DNA of 55,845 nt from Pedobacter sp. UBA5917 (GCF_002432345.1 NZ_DJDT01000261.1:1-55845), one strand, 5' to 3'; shown: positions 8,583-17,882, counted from the stretch's first letter. The notes: generated from the sequence alone by a model not told the origin. Program-made: numbers and translations.

Positions 8583-9650
8583 CGAAACAAAAAATGTAGT
8601 CCCTAAATCTTTACCATCACTTTCGGCCCATAATTTTCCTTTATGGATATCAACCAGCGCATTTGCCGTAATCAATCCTAAACCATAATTATTCTCATGA
8701 TCGGTTGCTGTAGTACTTAAACGCGGAAATTTCAGAAAGATTTTATCCAGATCGGCTTCCGTTAAACCTACGCCATGATCTTTCATTAAAATCGTGATTT
8801 CATTTTCGGCCGTTTGATGCGATATCGTAATTTCTTTTCCTATAGGTGAAAACTTGATTGCATTATCCATCAGTTCCTTAAAAAGCATAATCAGTTTATC
8901 CCGGTCTCCAAAAATTTCTGCAGGATGTTCTATATCAATAATAACCTGTTGTTTTTTGTTTTCGATATTCAATGCCAGGTTATTTTTTGCAACTTCAATC
9001 AGATTTTTCAGGTCTACTTTTTCCTTTTTGGGCTTAAAAGAGTGTACTTCCTTTCTGGCATTACTCAATAGCCCATTTAGATTATCGATCATCCTTTTCG
9101 ACTGCGTATTAATCCTGTTGGCAATAGTAGTGGCTTTTTCATCAACACCTGGTATCCGTCCCAAAAGTTCCGATTGGAGCAGAATGGTAGTCATTGGGTT
9201 TTTAAGGTCGTGGATCAGTACGTGCAACCGGTCATCGTAAGCCCTGAATGTTCTCCGGATCGCGATGCGGGATTCTAATTTTTCAACCACCATATCAGCC
9301 AGTAATTTCAGCATATTATGCTGTTTACCACTCGTTTCTTTGACCTGATGATCAGCAACGTAAATCTGTCCTACGGTATAACCATCGGGCGATACAATTG
9401 GCGCTGTAACAAAAAAAGCAGATTCAGGTTCTAAAACCAATGGCAACCCAATCTGAGATTTTACAAAAGCTTTCTCCCCAGCCTGAAAATAAATACCTGC
9501 ATTGGGAACATCGAAACCCGCTGCGGCCAGTTGCGAAATCTGATCGAAGGCACGCTCTGCCGGTGTATCGAGGATATCGTAATAAGCTAATTTGGCCAAT
9601 CGTAAGGCCTCGTAAGTATCGTGGTTATTGTCAGCTTGATCGATCTGCAT
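8568..9650 (-). CDS. GAF-domain sensor histidine kinase
   Basis: A 360-residue soluble kinase. Residues about 25-125 form a GAF sensor domain that starts with the common LDTPAERAFDQISQLAA pattern. The dimerisation/phosphoacceptor helix has H147 in LIHDLKNPMT. The ATPase domain has an N box (ELMDNAIKFS), a G1 box (DHGVGLT) and a G2 box (NYGLGL). There is no membrane segment, so it senses a cytoplasmic signal. No response regulator is adjacent, so the partner is unknown. It is convergent with the metallophosphoesterase and the two coding regions overlap by 15 bases at their 3' ends. Confidence 0.92.
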   Translation of the reverse strand: MQIDQADNNHDTYEALRLAKLAYYDILDTPAERAFDQISQLAAAGFDVPNAGIYFQAGEKAFVKSQIGLPLVLEPESAFFVTAPIVSPDGYTVGQIYVADHQVKETSGKQHNMLKLLADMVVEKLESRIAIRRTFRAYDDRLHVLIHDLKNPMTTILLQSELLGRIPGVDEKATTIANRINTQSKRMIDNLNGLLSNARKEVHSFKPKKEKVDLKNLIEVAKNNLALNIENKKQQVIIDIEHPAEIFGDRDKLIMLFKELMDNAIKFSPIGKEITISHQTAENEITILMKDHGVGLTEADLDKIFLKFPRLSTTATDHENNYGLGLITANALVDIHKGKLWAESDGKDLGTTFFVSLPIK

Positions 9651-9793
9651 CTGTATTTAATTATAATGGCTTAAAGGTAAAGATTATGGTGGATACTGTA
9701 AATAATATAAACAATTATGGCTTAAAAACCGTTATTATGATTTGCAGGAAATTTGCGGATTTGCGTTAAACAACTACCAAAACAGCTTAAACG

Positions 9794-11260
9794 ATGAGAT
9801 TATACATAGAGCGTAAACCGGTTAAGGTTAATCCGGATACAAAAAGAGTGATTGCCCGTTTTTTTTTCAACGGAGAGGAGCGTGCATTAGAAGTAATCAG
9901 GAAAGTTTTGGAGTTTTCGGATGAAAAGGTATTTGCATTGATATCGCCCATTTTACAGGAATATTCTAAAAGACACCGCAACATTACCAAAATATTAATG
10001 CGCCACTGTAAAAAATTAAAGAAACAGTTTCTTGCGCTCGGCACCGAATTTGAGGATATAGATGAGTATACCAGATTGCTGATCGGCGCTTATTTTACAC
10101 ATGAGTATTCGATTGAATCTGCCGCTTTTTTTAACCCGAGTATTGTAGACGATCCAGATCAGACCGATCTGGTAGAGGGCGAGAAACGTGTCATCATCAG
10201 TTTCAGGGCTGTAGGCGAGGGACACATTTCATCCATTGTTTTCCGTCGCGCCTTGATTGATAAAAACAACAATATACAGGTTTTACCGGTTGGCAATTAT
10301 GTTGATGAAGCGGAAGTGGTAAAAAATGCCATTTATGTAAAAAAACTGTTCCTTAAAAAGGCTGCTTATGCACAGATCGATCCTTCGGTACTGGAAGAAA
10401 TAGAATCGAAACTGGATGATAAATTTGAATATACCAGTTTGAGCAATATCATTAAAGATTCGAAAAGCCTCCATAAAGAAAATCCGGCCCGACTGATCGA
10501 ATATGATAAGGTGCTCTGGCTATCGGATACTTACCACACCATTAGTTTTTCAAAAGATACCGACATTTCTGACCGGGTGATTTTCCCGATTTCCGAATTT
10601 GAACGTAAGGGAATTGAAGACGCCCGTTTTGTGAAATTTGTGAAAGATGACGGTAAAATATTGTATTATGCCACTTATACTGCATTTGATGGCTCTCTGA
10701 TTATCCCCAAACTGGTGCAAACAGAAGATTTTTATGAGTTTAAGGTAATCCCGCTTTATGGCGATGGTGCGCAGAATAAGAATTTGGCATTGTTTCCACG
10801 GAAAATAAAGGGCAAATATGTAATGATGAGCAGGATAGATGGCTGGAACAATTACCTGATGTTTTCGGATAAGGTAAATGTTTGGGAAAACCCGATCCTC
10901 TTAAAACAGCCACGCTATGATTGGGAACTGGTGCAGATCGGCAATTGTGGTTCTCCGATTGAAACGGATAAAGGCTGGATTGTAATTACACATGGTGTTG
11001 GCCCAATGCGCAGGTATTGCATCGGCGTAAGTTTATTGGATCTGGAAGATCCGAGTAAAGAAATTGGCCATTTAAAAGAACCGTTAATTATCCCGAATAA
11101 CGACGAACGCGAAGGTTATGTGCCTAATGTAGTGTATTCGTGCGGATCGATTATCAGCAATGGCGAATTGATAATCCCTTATGGATTATCGGATTATAGT
11201 TCTTCCTTCGCTACCGTAAATTTGGAGCTGTTGTTGAGTAAGTTATTGGAAAATAACTAA
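9794..11260 (+). CDS. Glycoside hydrolase family 130 protein (phosphorylase/hydrolase type)
   Basis: A 488-residue protein with a GH130 five-bladed propeller. GH130 enzymes phosphorolyse or hydrolyse beta-mannosides. The family signature containing the catalytic Asp appears as GIEDAR at about 273-278, with FNPSIV at about 113 and GNCGSPIETDKGW near the C-terminal blades. There is no signal peptide, so it acts in the cytoplasm. It is longer than the shortest family members because of about 100 N-terminal residues and an internal stretch (about 165-235). It faces a glycosyltransferase/glycosidase fusion gene across a hairpin-rich gap, which suggests linked glycan metabolism. The exact substrate cannot be read from sequence. 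Confidence 0.85.
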   Translation: MRLYIERKPVKVNPDTKRVIARFFFNGEERALEVIRKVLEFSDEKVFALISPILQEYSKRHRNITKILMRHCKKLKKQFLALGTEFEDIDEYTRLLIGAYFTHEYSIESAAFFNPSIVDDPDQTDLVEGEKRVIISFRAVGEGHISSIVFRRALIDKNNNIQVLPVGNYVDEAEVVKNAIYVKKLFLKKAAYAQIDPSVLEEIESKLDDKFEYTSLSNIIKDSKSLHKENPARLIEYDKVLWLSDTYHTISFSKDTDISDRVIFPISEFERKGIEDARFVKFVKDDGKILYYATYTAFDGSLIIPKLVQTEDFYEFKVIPLYGDGAQNKNLALFPRKIKGKYVMMSRIDGWNNYLMFSDKVNVWENPILLKQPRYDWELVQIGNCGSPIETDKGWIVITHGVGPMRRYCIGVSLLDLEDPSKEIGHLKEPLIIPNNDEREGYVPNVVYSCGSIISNGELIIPYGLSDYSSSFATVNLELLLSKLLENN

Positions 11261-11265
11261 TGCTC

Positions 11266-11299
11266 AAACCTCGCAGGTTTTAAAAAACCGCGAGGTTTT
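11266..11299 (+). terminator. Hairpin after GH130 gene (repeat family 3)
   Basis: AAACCTCGC (11266-11274) pairs with GCGAGGTTT (11290-11298), and inside it GGTTTT pairs with AAAACC, leaving one bulged A. A short T run follows. It lies 6 bases after the GH130 stop and is placed as a terminator. The AACCTCGCAGGTTT word is also an interspersed repeat, seen again at 23861 and 48684. Confidence 0.6.
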
Positions 11300-11313
11300 C
11301 GTCCTCCTCTAGT

Positions 11314-11388
11314 CTTAGCGTCTCGCTAAGAATTAGAAAAATTTTATTTGTAAAGTGTATATTTAGGTCGTAGCGAGACGCTACGACC
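11314..11388. repeat. Two mirror-image hairpins with a shared core
   Basis: CTTAGCG-TCT-CGCTAAG (11314-11330) and GGTCGTAGCG-AGA-CGCTACGACC (11366-11388) are each perfect hairpins with 3-base loops. The core of the second (TAGCGAGACGCTA) is the reverse complement of the core of the first. They lie between the convergent GH130 and glycosyltransferase genes. They may be inverted copies of one short repeat and could also stop transcription from either side. Confidence 0.6.
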
Positions 11389-11422
11389 AGAAGTAGTTCC
11401 GAAGACCTGCGAGGTCTGAAAA

Positions 11423-13693
11423 TTAGTTATATTTATCTACCTCTACTAAGGGGGAAGATAGGGTTTCGTATTCAGCTTCTGCAGCTTTAAGAATAGCCAG
11501 GTGCGAGATGAAATAAGCCAACGTACTTTCAGCACCCTGATTTCTGTTTACGCTGTTAAACTGCAAACCATCTGCACAGCCATGCGTTTCAAAATCGTAC
11601 AACGGAATGTGCAGGCTGTTTTTACCCAAAAACCATTGGTAACTGATGTGCATTAAATTAAGGTACTGATCATCTTTGGTGACTTCAAAAGCTTTAGCAT
11701 ATAATAAAACCATGGCCATTGTTTCTAAAGCCTGTTGATCGTAGATTGGGTTTTTGCCGTGTTTTTTCATCCAACCTGCATTCCCAACCGGATTAAGGTA
11801 ACCGTTTTCGAATGAAAAACTGTTTAAAAATGCAATGCTTTCCATCGCAATTTTATACGATGTGGCATTTCCCGTCACCTCATAGTGATGAAGCAAAGCC
11901 AAGGGGAGAATTGCGTTATCGTAAGTAAGGATATCTTCAAACCAATGCCAATCGCCATCTTTGTTTCCTTTATAGGAATCTATCAGTGAGCCGGCAAGAT
12001 TGTTGATTTCTTTAATTATCTGTTCATCACCAGGATGTGCACATAAATAATGCGCCAAACCAATAATGGTATTCGCCTTGCCTCTGATGTATTTTAATGC
12101 TGAGAAATGCGGAATAGAATGCGAAAATAGCTCCCTGCCAAACTCCCTGTACGAATTATTTGGCCCACTGGAAATTAGATAACCCAGCGACCATATCGTA
12201 CGGCCGAACGAATCTTCAGAACCTACTTCATCCAAATAATTCCGGTTGAAACTCAAAAAATTCCTGAAGTTTCCATTTTCGGTTTGCATGTACTGGATAA
12301 AACTCAGGTAAACGGGCATAAATTTTAGCGCTTTTGGATTTTCCCCCTGTTCTGTAGCCATTAAAGCCATAATCAAAGCCCTGGCATTATCATCAATACA
12401 ATAACCTTCCTTTAAGTTAGGGATGCCGAACCTGGCATGTTGTATAATCCCCGTATCATCCGTTAATAAAGAAATATGGTTGAGATTAAGAACAGGCATG
12501 GCTTCCACATCAATGATAGGAGGAGTAACCCTTTCTGCTTTTTTACCTGCTGTAATGGCCTCATTCAGCACATTAAGGTAAACGGTGCCAATAGCTGGCC
12601 AACGGAGATTTAAGCCATATTCGTAAGCATTCTGTCTCAGTTTTTGATATTTGACCTTATCGCTTAAAAGTTCGTTTACAATGCCAGCCAATTGTGAATC
12701 ATTTTTAAAATCAAACAATTTTCCCCTGTTATCGGCCAACAGTTCCTGCGCATGCCAGTAAGGAGTAGAAACCACTGCTGCACCTGCGCCAACGGCATAG
12801 GATAAAGTACCGCTGGTAATCTGCGCTTCATTTAAATACGGCGTAATATATACCGTACATGCCGTTAAATATTGGTGCAGTTCTTCTTCCGAAACAAATT
12901 TATTAACGAAAGCAATGTTGTTTTCTACGCCTAAATCTTTTGCCAGTGCCTTTAAACTGTCGCGGTATTCTTCACCGTTGTGTTTTACAACGCCCGGATG
13001 GGTATTGCCCAAAATCACATATAAAACATCGGGGTTTTCGGCTACAATGGCAGGTAAGGCTTTAATTACGGTTTCCAATCCTTTATTACGGCTAATCAGT
13101 CCAAAAGTAAACAGCACTTTACGGTTTTTAAAAAGCTCGCTCTTTGCAATTTCGTTATTTGGAATTGGCTCTAAATCAGGTACACCATGCGCTATCAATT
13201 TGATAGATGCCTTTGGGATCTGATAAATGCTGGTTAAAAACATGACTGCTTTTTTGCTCATCACCACAATTTTAGAAGATTTGATTGCGATCTCCTTGAT
13301 AATGGTCTGCTGCATAAAACTTGGCTCCTTTAAAACCGTATGCAAAATGGTAATGAAAGGTTTTTTTAGCCTGTTAATTAACGACAACAGGAAAACACCG
13401 CTGTTACCGCCATAAATGCCAAATTCGTGTTCGATAATACAGCTGTCTACGTCGCTGTTATTGATAAAATCTGCTGCTTCAATATAATCCTGCTGGCTTT
13501 GCTGGCGGATTACAAATTTCACTTCTTTAGGGTAATTGTGCTCTTTCACATCATCCGATTCGTTTAACGCAACAACAAAACTGCTTTCGGGATTATAATC
13601 GGGATTTAAACTTAATGCATTAACCAGGTTTTGGTTAAAAGTAGCCAGACCACATTCGCGTGGAGGATAGGTAGAAATATAGGCTATTTTCAT
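11423..13693 (-). CDS. GT4 glycosyltransferase fused to a helical glycosidase-like domain
   Basis: About 756 residues in two parts. Residues about 1-385 are a GT-B glycosyltransferase of family 4, with ISTYPPRECGLATF at the N-terminus, IIEHEFGIYGG, FTFGLISRNKGLETVI and a sugar-nucleotide site region TSGTLSYAVGAGAAVVST. Residues about 395-756 resemble an alpha/alpha-barrel glycosidase-like domain (CIDDNARALIMAL, SFGRTIWSLGYLI, HWFEDILTYDNAILPLAL). The frame is open to 13777, but those extra residues read repeat-like sequence. The ATG at 13693 gives MKIAYISTYPPRE, a standard GT4 start. Similar fusions occur near GH130 genes in Bacteroidota, which suggests mannose-containing glycan or glycoprotein handling; the substrate is unknown. 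Confidence 0.85.
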   Translation of the reverse strand: MKIAYISTYPPRECGLATFNQNLVNALSLNPDYNPESSFVVALNESDDVKEHNYPKEVKFVIRQQSQQDYIEAADFINNSDVDSCIIEHEFGIYGGNSGVFLLSLINRLKKPFITILHTVLKEPSFMQQTIIKEIAIKSSKIVVMSKKAVMFLTSIYQIPKASIKLIAHGVPDLEPIPNNEIAKSELFKNRKVLFTFGLISRNKGLETVIKALPAIVAENPDVLYVILGNTHPGVVKHNGEEYRDSLKALAKDLGVENNIAFVNKFVSEEELHQYLTACTVYITPYLNEAQITSGTLSYAVGAGAAVVSTPYWHAQELLADNRGKLFDFKNDSQLAGIVNELLSDKVKYQKLRQNAYEYGLNLRWPAIGTVYLNVLNEAITAGKKAERVTPPIIDVEAMPVLNLNHISLLTDDTGIIQHARFGIPNLKEGYCIDDNARALIMALMATEQGENPKALKFMPVYLSFIQYMQTENGNFRNFLSFNRNYLDEVGSEDSFGRTIWSLGYLISSGPNNSYREFGRELFSHSIPHFSALKYIRGKANTIIGLAHYLCAHPGDEQIIKEINNLAGSLIDSYKGNKDGDWHWFEDILTYDNAILPLALLHHYEVTGNATSYKIAMESIAFLNSFSFENGYLNPVGNAGWMKKHGKNPIYDQQALETMAMVLLYAKAFEVTKDDQYLNLMHISYQWFLGKNSLHIPLYDFETHGCADGLQFNSVNRNQGAESTLAYFISHLAILKAAEAEYETLSSPLVEVDKYN

Positions 13694-13819
13694 AATTTCA
13701 AATAAGGTTGATACTTGAATAACATTGTATATCCTAAATAGTTTCCACTTTGCTCCATTTGATAGGGATAAAGCCAAAACAATCTTTTTAAGCGCTTGTT
13801 AGTATGTAAATATTTAACG

Positions 13820-14590
13820 ATGAGATCAATTTGGAAAGGTTCGATCGGCTTCGGTTTGGTAAACATTCCGGTTAAGCTGTTCTCGGGGGTACAGAACAGT
13901 AACCTCGATTTAGATATGCTTGATGAACGCGATCATGCTAAAATTAAGTTTTTGAGGGTAAATGAAAACACCCACAAAGAAGTGCCTTACGAGAAGATTG
14001 TTAAAGGCTATTTTCTGAAAGATAAATACATTGTTTTGGATAAACACGATTTTGAAGAAGCAGCACCCGAAAAAACAAAAATTATCGAGCTCGAGAATTT
14101 TGTCGACCTTAAAGAGATCAACCCGATTTATTACGAAACCTCTTATTATACGGAGCCCGAAAAACAGGGTAAAAAAGCATATGGTTTATTGCTGAAGGCT
14201 TTGGAGAAATCCGGAAAAGCAGGTATAGCACGTTTTGTACTAAGAAATACCGAAAATCTATGTGTAATCCATCCGATGGAGCACGTTATTGTTATTACTA
14301 AAATCAGGTTCGAGCAGGAAATCAGGAGTTTATCTGAGATAAACAAGGCAGACGATATCACTATTACCAAAAAAGAAATGGATGTGGGTTTGGCGCTGAT
14401 TAAACAATACAGTTCGAAATTTGATCTGAGTGCATTTAAGGATGATTATAGTAACGAACTATTAAAAATAATCCGTGCAAAAGCCAAAGGTAAACGGGCT
14501 ACGGTTAAAAAAATGAAACCTCAAAAAGCATCTAGCGATGATCTTTACGACCAGTTGATGCAGAGCTTGGGATCGAAGAAAGGGGCATAA
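13820..14590 (+). CDS. ku: Ku protein (non-homologous end joining)
   Basis: A 256-residue bacterial Ku homodimer subunit that binds DNA double-strand ends and recruits LigD. The hallmark N-terminus MRSIWKGSIGFGLVNIPVKLF is present, followed by KYIVLDKHDFEEAAPEKTKIIELENFV and YETSYYTEPEKQGKKAYGLL. The C-terminus is a lysine-rich tail (about 225-245). The frame is open from 13796, but the ATG at 13820 gives the conserved start. The ligase/polymerase LigD is not in the window, although the two are adjacent in many genomes. It is divergent from the glycosyltransferase gene. Confidence 0.95.
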   Translation: MRSIWKGSIGFGLVNIPVKLFSGVQNSNLDLDMLDERDHAKIKFLRVNENTHKEVPYEKIVKGYFLKDKYIVLDKHDFEEAAPEKTKIIELENFVDLKEINPIYYETSYYTEPEKQGKKAYGLLLKALEKSGKAGIARFVLRNTENLCVIHPMEHVIVITKIRFEQEIRSLSEINKADDITITKKEMDVGLALIKQYSSKFDLSAFKDDYSNELLKIIRAKAKGKRATVKKMKPQKASSDDLYDQLMQSLGSKKGA

Positions 14591-14650
14591 TTTATTTTTT
14601 GGTTGTTTTTTGTTAAATTGTTTCGTTGGAATAATAAAAACAATCAATTC

Positions 14651-15469
14651 GTGAATCTGTACTGCATTTATAATGTATTAAACCTTATTGAAAATAATTA
14701 CGATAGGAACATTTCAATAAAAGAACTGGAAGAGGTTTCAAATTATTCTTACCGGAATATTCAGCGCATTTTTAAATATAGCTGTGGCGAAACAATCGGA
14801 GCTTACCAGCAAAGGCTTAAAGTAGAGAATGCGTACAAGCTTATTCTTTATACCAAAGATACCCTCACGGCGATAGCACTTCAGGTTGGTTTTTCAAATC
14901 TTGCATCATTTTCAAAAGCATTTAAACTGTATTTTGGCGCCTCGCCTAAAGAGGCCAGATTAAACAAAGAACTATTATTTGTGAAAACAAACCTGGTTCC
15001 AGTGGTATCTGAGGAAAGGTTGAAACCCGAAATGATATACATTAAGCCATTAAAAGTTTATTACGAAAGCACCTCCACACCATATTTAAATGCTGATATC
15101 GAATACTTATGGGAAGGTTTCACAAAACATATATTTCCAGATTATGATTGCGATTATTTTGGGGTAATTGCCGATGAACCATTAATAAAGGAAGAATTAA
15201 GCTGCAGATACGATGCATGTGCTTCTCAACCTGCCAAAATGGTAAAACTTCCTTCAAAAACGATATTCGGCGGTAAGTATGCCCAGTTTATGCATAAGGG
15301 CAATTATGCAACTATAGATGAAACCTATAGAAAAATATACGCCGGATGGATTTTGGATAGCGGGCTCGAATTTGCGCATACACCCATTATCGAAAAATAT
15401 ATAAAGCACATTGATAATACAGATCAAGAAGACGGGCAGTTAACAGCCATACTTTTGCCAATTAAGTAA
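14651..15469 (+). CDS. AraC family regulator with GyrI-like effector domain
   Basis: About 272 residues. The N-terminal third is an AraC-type double helix-turn-helix (ISIKELEEVSNYSYRNIQRIFK, then LTAIALQVGFSNLASFSKAFK and FGASPKEAR). The rest (about 115-272) is a GyrI-like/SOUL-related small-molecule binding domain. This order is typical of Rob/BmrR-type multidrug or stress regulators. There is no ATG near the domain start. I chose GTG at 14651 because it leaves the usual short lead into the first helix; TTG at 14603 or 14618 is possible. It follows ku on the same strand by 60 bases and precedes the agmatine deiminase, which it may or may not control. Confidence 0.8.
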   Translation: MNLYCIYNVLNLIENNYDRNISIKELEEVSNYSYRNIQRIFKYSCGETIGAYQQRLKVENAYKLILYTKDTLTAIALQVGFSNLASFSKAFKLYFGASPKEARLNKELLFVKTNLVPVVSEERLKPEMIYIKPLKVYYESTSTPYLNADIEYLWEGFTKHIFPDYDCDYFGVIADEPLIKEELSCRYDACASQPAKMVKLPSKTIFGGKYAQFMHKGNYATIDETYRKIYAGWILDSGLEFAHTPIIEKYIKHIDNTDQEDGQLTAILLPIK

Positions 15470-15539
15470 AATTGTCAATTCAGGACAACATTCAAAATGT
15501 TTGGCAAGTTAGTTTTGCTGCATAAAAAAATGATCTGAA

Positions 15540-16667
15540 ATGATATTAACTATTAAAAAAATGGGAATTATACTGATGTTATTACCTGCTGTTCTATTGT
15601 CGTGCAAAGGCGAGTTAGATGATGTTTCGTTACCTTTAGATACCAATGTTGTTTATACTATGCCTGATGAATCTGCCAGGCATGAAGGTACATGGCTGCA
15701 ATGGCCCCATCAATATCAATATGGTGTAACTTACCGAAACAGGCTTGACGCTACCTGGGTAGCGATGACAAAAGAATTGGCCATGAGCGAAAGGGTACAT
15801 TTAATCGCCTATGATGAGACAGAAAAGGGCCGTATTATCTCCTTACTCAAATCTGCCGATGTTCCGCTCAACAATATTGATTTTAAAATTTACCCTACAG
15901 ATGATGTTTGGATAAGGGATAGCGGCCCCATCTATGTAAAGGATAAAAATGGTCAGCTTTTTATCCAAGATTGGGGCTTTAACGGTTGGGGTAAAAAAGC
16001 AGATTTTGAAAAATGTAATGTTATACCTTCAAAAATTGCTGCAGAGCAGCATATCCAGAAAATCGCACTCGATGCCATAATGATAAATGAAGGAGGAAGT
16101 GTTGAAGTAGATGGAAAAGGTGTTTTAATGGCCTGCAAAAGTTCAATTTTAAATAAAAACAGAAATCCGGGCATGACCCAGCAGCAGGCAGAAGCGATCT
16201 TTACCAAATATCTGGGCATTACTAAATTTATCTGGCTCGAAGGTAAAGCTGGTTTGGAGATTACAGATATGCATATAGATGGTTTCGCAAGATTTGCAAA
16301 TCCGTCAACAATTATAACTATGAGCGAAGAAGATCTGGATTATTGGCAGGTTCCGCGAAACGATGTTAATACCTTATATGCAGCTACAACAAAAAACAAT
16401 AGTGCTTATCAGTTTATAAAAGTGCCGCTTACAAAAAAAGATGTGATTACAACTTATGGTAAAAACCTGGGCAAAGCTTCTTACATCAATTATTATATTG
16501 CCAATAACAGGGTTTTGGTTCCCAATTACAATGATCCTAACGATGCTGTTGCAAATGCCATTATTCAAAAAATATACCCTGATAAAAAGATTGTAGGGAT
16601 CGATTGCCGTAATTTATTCGCAAACGGAGGCATGGTTCATTGTGTAACCCAGCAACAACCATTGTAG
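15540..16667 (+). CDS. Agmatine deiminase / peptidyl-arginine deiminase family lipoprotein
   Basis: A 375-residue member of the agmatine deiminase (PAD_porph) family, which turns agmatine into N-carbamoylputrescine plus ammonia. Catalytic features are present: DDVWIRDSGP (Asp), DMHIDGFARF (His) and the nucleophile C368 in GGMVHCVTQQQP. Unlike typical cytoplasmic AguA, it begins with a lipoprotein signal (hydrophobic stretch ending LLSC, about residues 12-22), so it is probably anchored in an envelope membrane. The motif GTWLQWPHQYQY resembles the family start GTWLxWP. No N-carbamoylputrescine amidase gene is adjacent, so a complete putrescine route is not visible here. Confidence 0.88.
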   Translation: MILTIKKMGIILMLLPAVLLSCKGELDDVSLPLDTNVVYTMPDESARHEGTWLQWPHQYQYGVTYRNRLDATWVAMTKELAMSERVHLIAYDETEKGRIISLLKSADVPLNNIDFKIYPTDDVWIRDSGPIYVKDKNGQLFIQDWGFNGWGKKADFEKCNVIPSKIAAEQHIQKIALDAIMINEGGSVEVDGKGVLMACKSSILNKNRNPGMTQQQAEAIFTKYLGITKFIWLEGKAGLEITDMHIDGFARFANPSTIITMSEEDLDYWQVPRNDVNTLYAATTKNNSAYQFIKVPLTKKDVITTYGKNLGKASYINYYIANNRVLVPNYNDPNDAVANAIIQKIYPDKKIVGIDCRNLFANGGMVHCVTQQQPL

Positions 16668-16726
16668 ATGAATTTGGTGTGAGTTTTTGACACGATGTTA
16701 AACGCTTATCGCCAAACGCCAAACAA

Positions 16727-16759
16727 AATAAACTGGAGCGGTTTCCGCTCCAGTTTATT
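16727..16759. terminator. Bidirectional terminator between convergent genes
   Basis: A perfect 15-bp stem (16727-16741 with 16745-16759) around a TTT loop, AT-rich at the base and GC-rich at the top (CTGGAGCGG). It lies between the agmatine deiminase and the esterase, which converge, so it probably ends both. Confidence 0.8.
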
Positions 16760-16763
16760 CGCA

Positions 16764-17882
16764 CTACCTAAACGCCGCTTTTAGCTGATCGGCTGCGTAA
16801 GCCTGTGCTGCTTTCGCTTCTGGTACCACAATGGCCATTCCGAAGAATTCGTGTGTTACCCCTTCATAATTTTTGCTGTCTACTTTTACGCTGGCAGCTT
16901 TTAATTTATCGGCAAGCATTACGCCATCATCGTGTAAGGGATCAATTTCTGCCGTAATAATGGTTGTTGGTGGCAAACCTTTTAAATTGGCATTAACCAA
17001 CGATATTTTTGGGTTCTGGGCTTCAATCATGGTATTCAGGTATTTTTCCGTAAACCAGCCCATCATCGCTTTATTTAAAGGTTTTGCTTTTTCGTAAGCT
17101 TTATACGATTCGGTATCCATGTTTGTCTGTGCTATCGGGTAAACCAAAACCTGGTGCACCGGAACCATAATGTGTTTATCCCTGGCCATAATCGATACGT
17201 TGGCCGCTAAATTACCACCTGCACTTTCGCCAACTACAGCAATTTTAGCAGGATCGGCTTTTAAGTCAACAGCATTTTTTATGGCCCATTCGTATGCTGC
17301 AAAAGCATCATTGTGCGCGGTTGGGAATTTATTTTCGGGCGCCAAACGGTAAGCTACCGAAACCACAATGGCGCCAACCTGTTCGGCCAGGGCCTGTGCC
17401 GATGCGTTATAAACATCAAGATTGGCAATTACAAAACCACCGCCATGGTAATAAACAATTAAAGGATAAGGCCCACTGCCTTCTTTAGGAGTATAAACAC
17501 GCAAGTGGATTTTTGCCCCGTTAACATCAATATCTTTACCCATCGTATCAACTTTTGGCGTTGGTATGCTTATATTATTCAGTTTCACCAGATCCATCAC
17601 CGCATCGGTTGGTGTATGGTTTTTACGGGCATCGGTAGCGCTTAGGGTTTCAATGGGTTTGTCGCCATAGCTAGCCAGTTTTTCTATTACCGTTTGCATT
17701 TCAGGTTTAATCGTCTTTCCCCATTCAGGCGCCGGGCCGGCAGGTTTCAATCCTGCTGCCGCGGTCGAGTCGATTATGGTCGAATCTGTTGTACTTGTTG
17801 TTTTTGTGCCACTCGTACAGGCTGAGAGCAAAACGGTTACACCACATATCAATGTGCCAAGTTTTAATAAATTGGTTTTCAT
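16764..17882 (-). CDS. Alpha/beta hydrolase (HSL-type esterase) lipoprotein
   Basis: A 372-residue hydrolase of the hormone-sensitive-lipase/Aes family. The oxyanion-hole motif HGGG is at 146-149, the nucleophile elbow GESAGG at 218-223 (S220), with the acid in EIDPLHDDG and the base in GVTHEFFGM. A type II signal peptide ends LLSAC with C22 as the lipidated residue, followed by a Ser/Thr-rich linker (about 23-45). It should therefore be anchored in the envelope and hydrolyse short acyl esters; the substrate is unknown. The terminator at 16727-16759 lies just past its stop. It is divergent from the SpoIIAA-like cluster. Confidence 0.9.
   Translation of the reverse strand: MKTNLLKLGTLICGVTVLLSACTSGTKTTSTTDSTIIDSTAAAGLKPAGPAPEWGKTIKPEMQTVIEKLASYGDKPIETLSATDARKNHTPTDAVMDLVKLNNISIPTPKVDTMGKDIDVNGAKIHLRVYTPKEGSGPYPLIVYYHGGGFVIANLDVYNASAQALAEQVGAIVVSVAYRLAPENKFPTAHNDAFAAYEWAIKNAVDLKADPAKIAVVGESAGGNLAANVSIMARDKHIMVPVHQVLVYPIAQTNMDTESYKAYEKAKPLNKAMMGWFTEKYLNTMIEAQNPKISLVNANLKGLPPTTIITAEIDPLHDDGVMLADKLKAASVKVDSKNYEGVTHEFFGMAIVVPEAKAAQAYAADQLKAAFR

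Noticed and set aside
15509..15530. Sigma-54-like TTGGCAAG...TTTTGC motif before the agmatine deiminase gene
   Set aside because: Spacing between GG and GC is two bases too long for a -24/-12 promoter.
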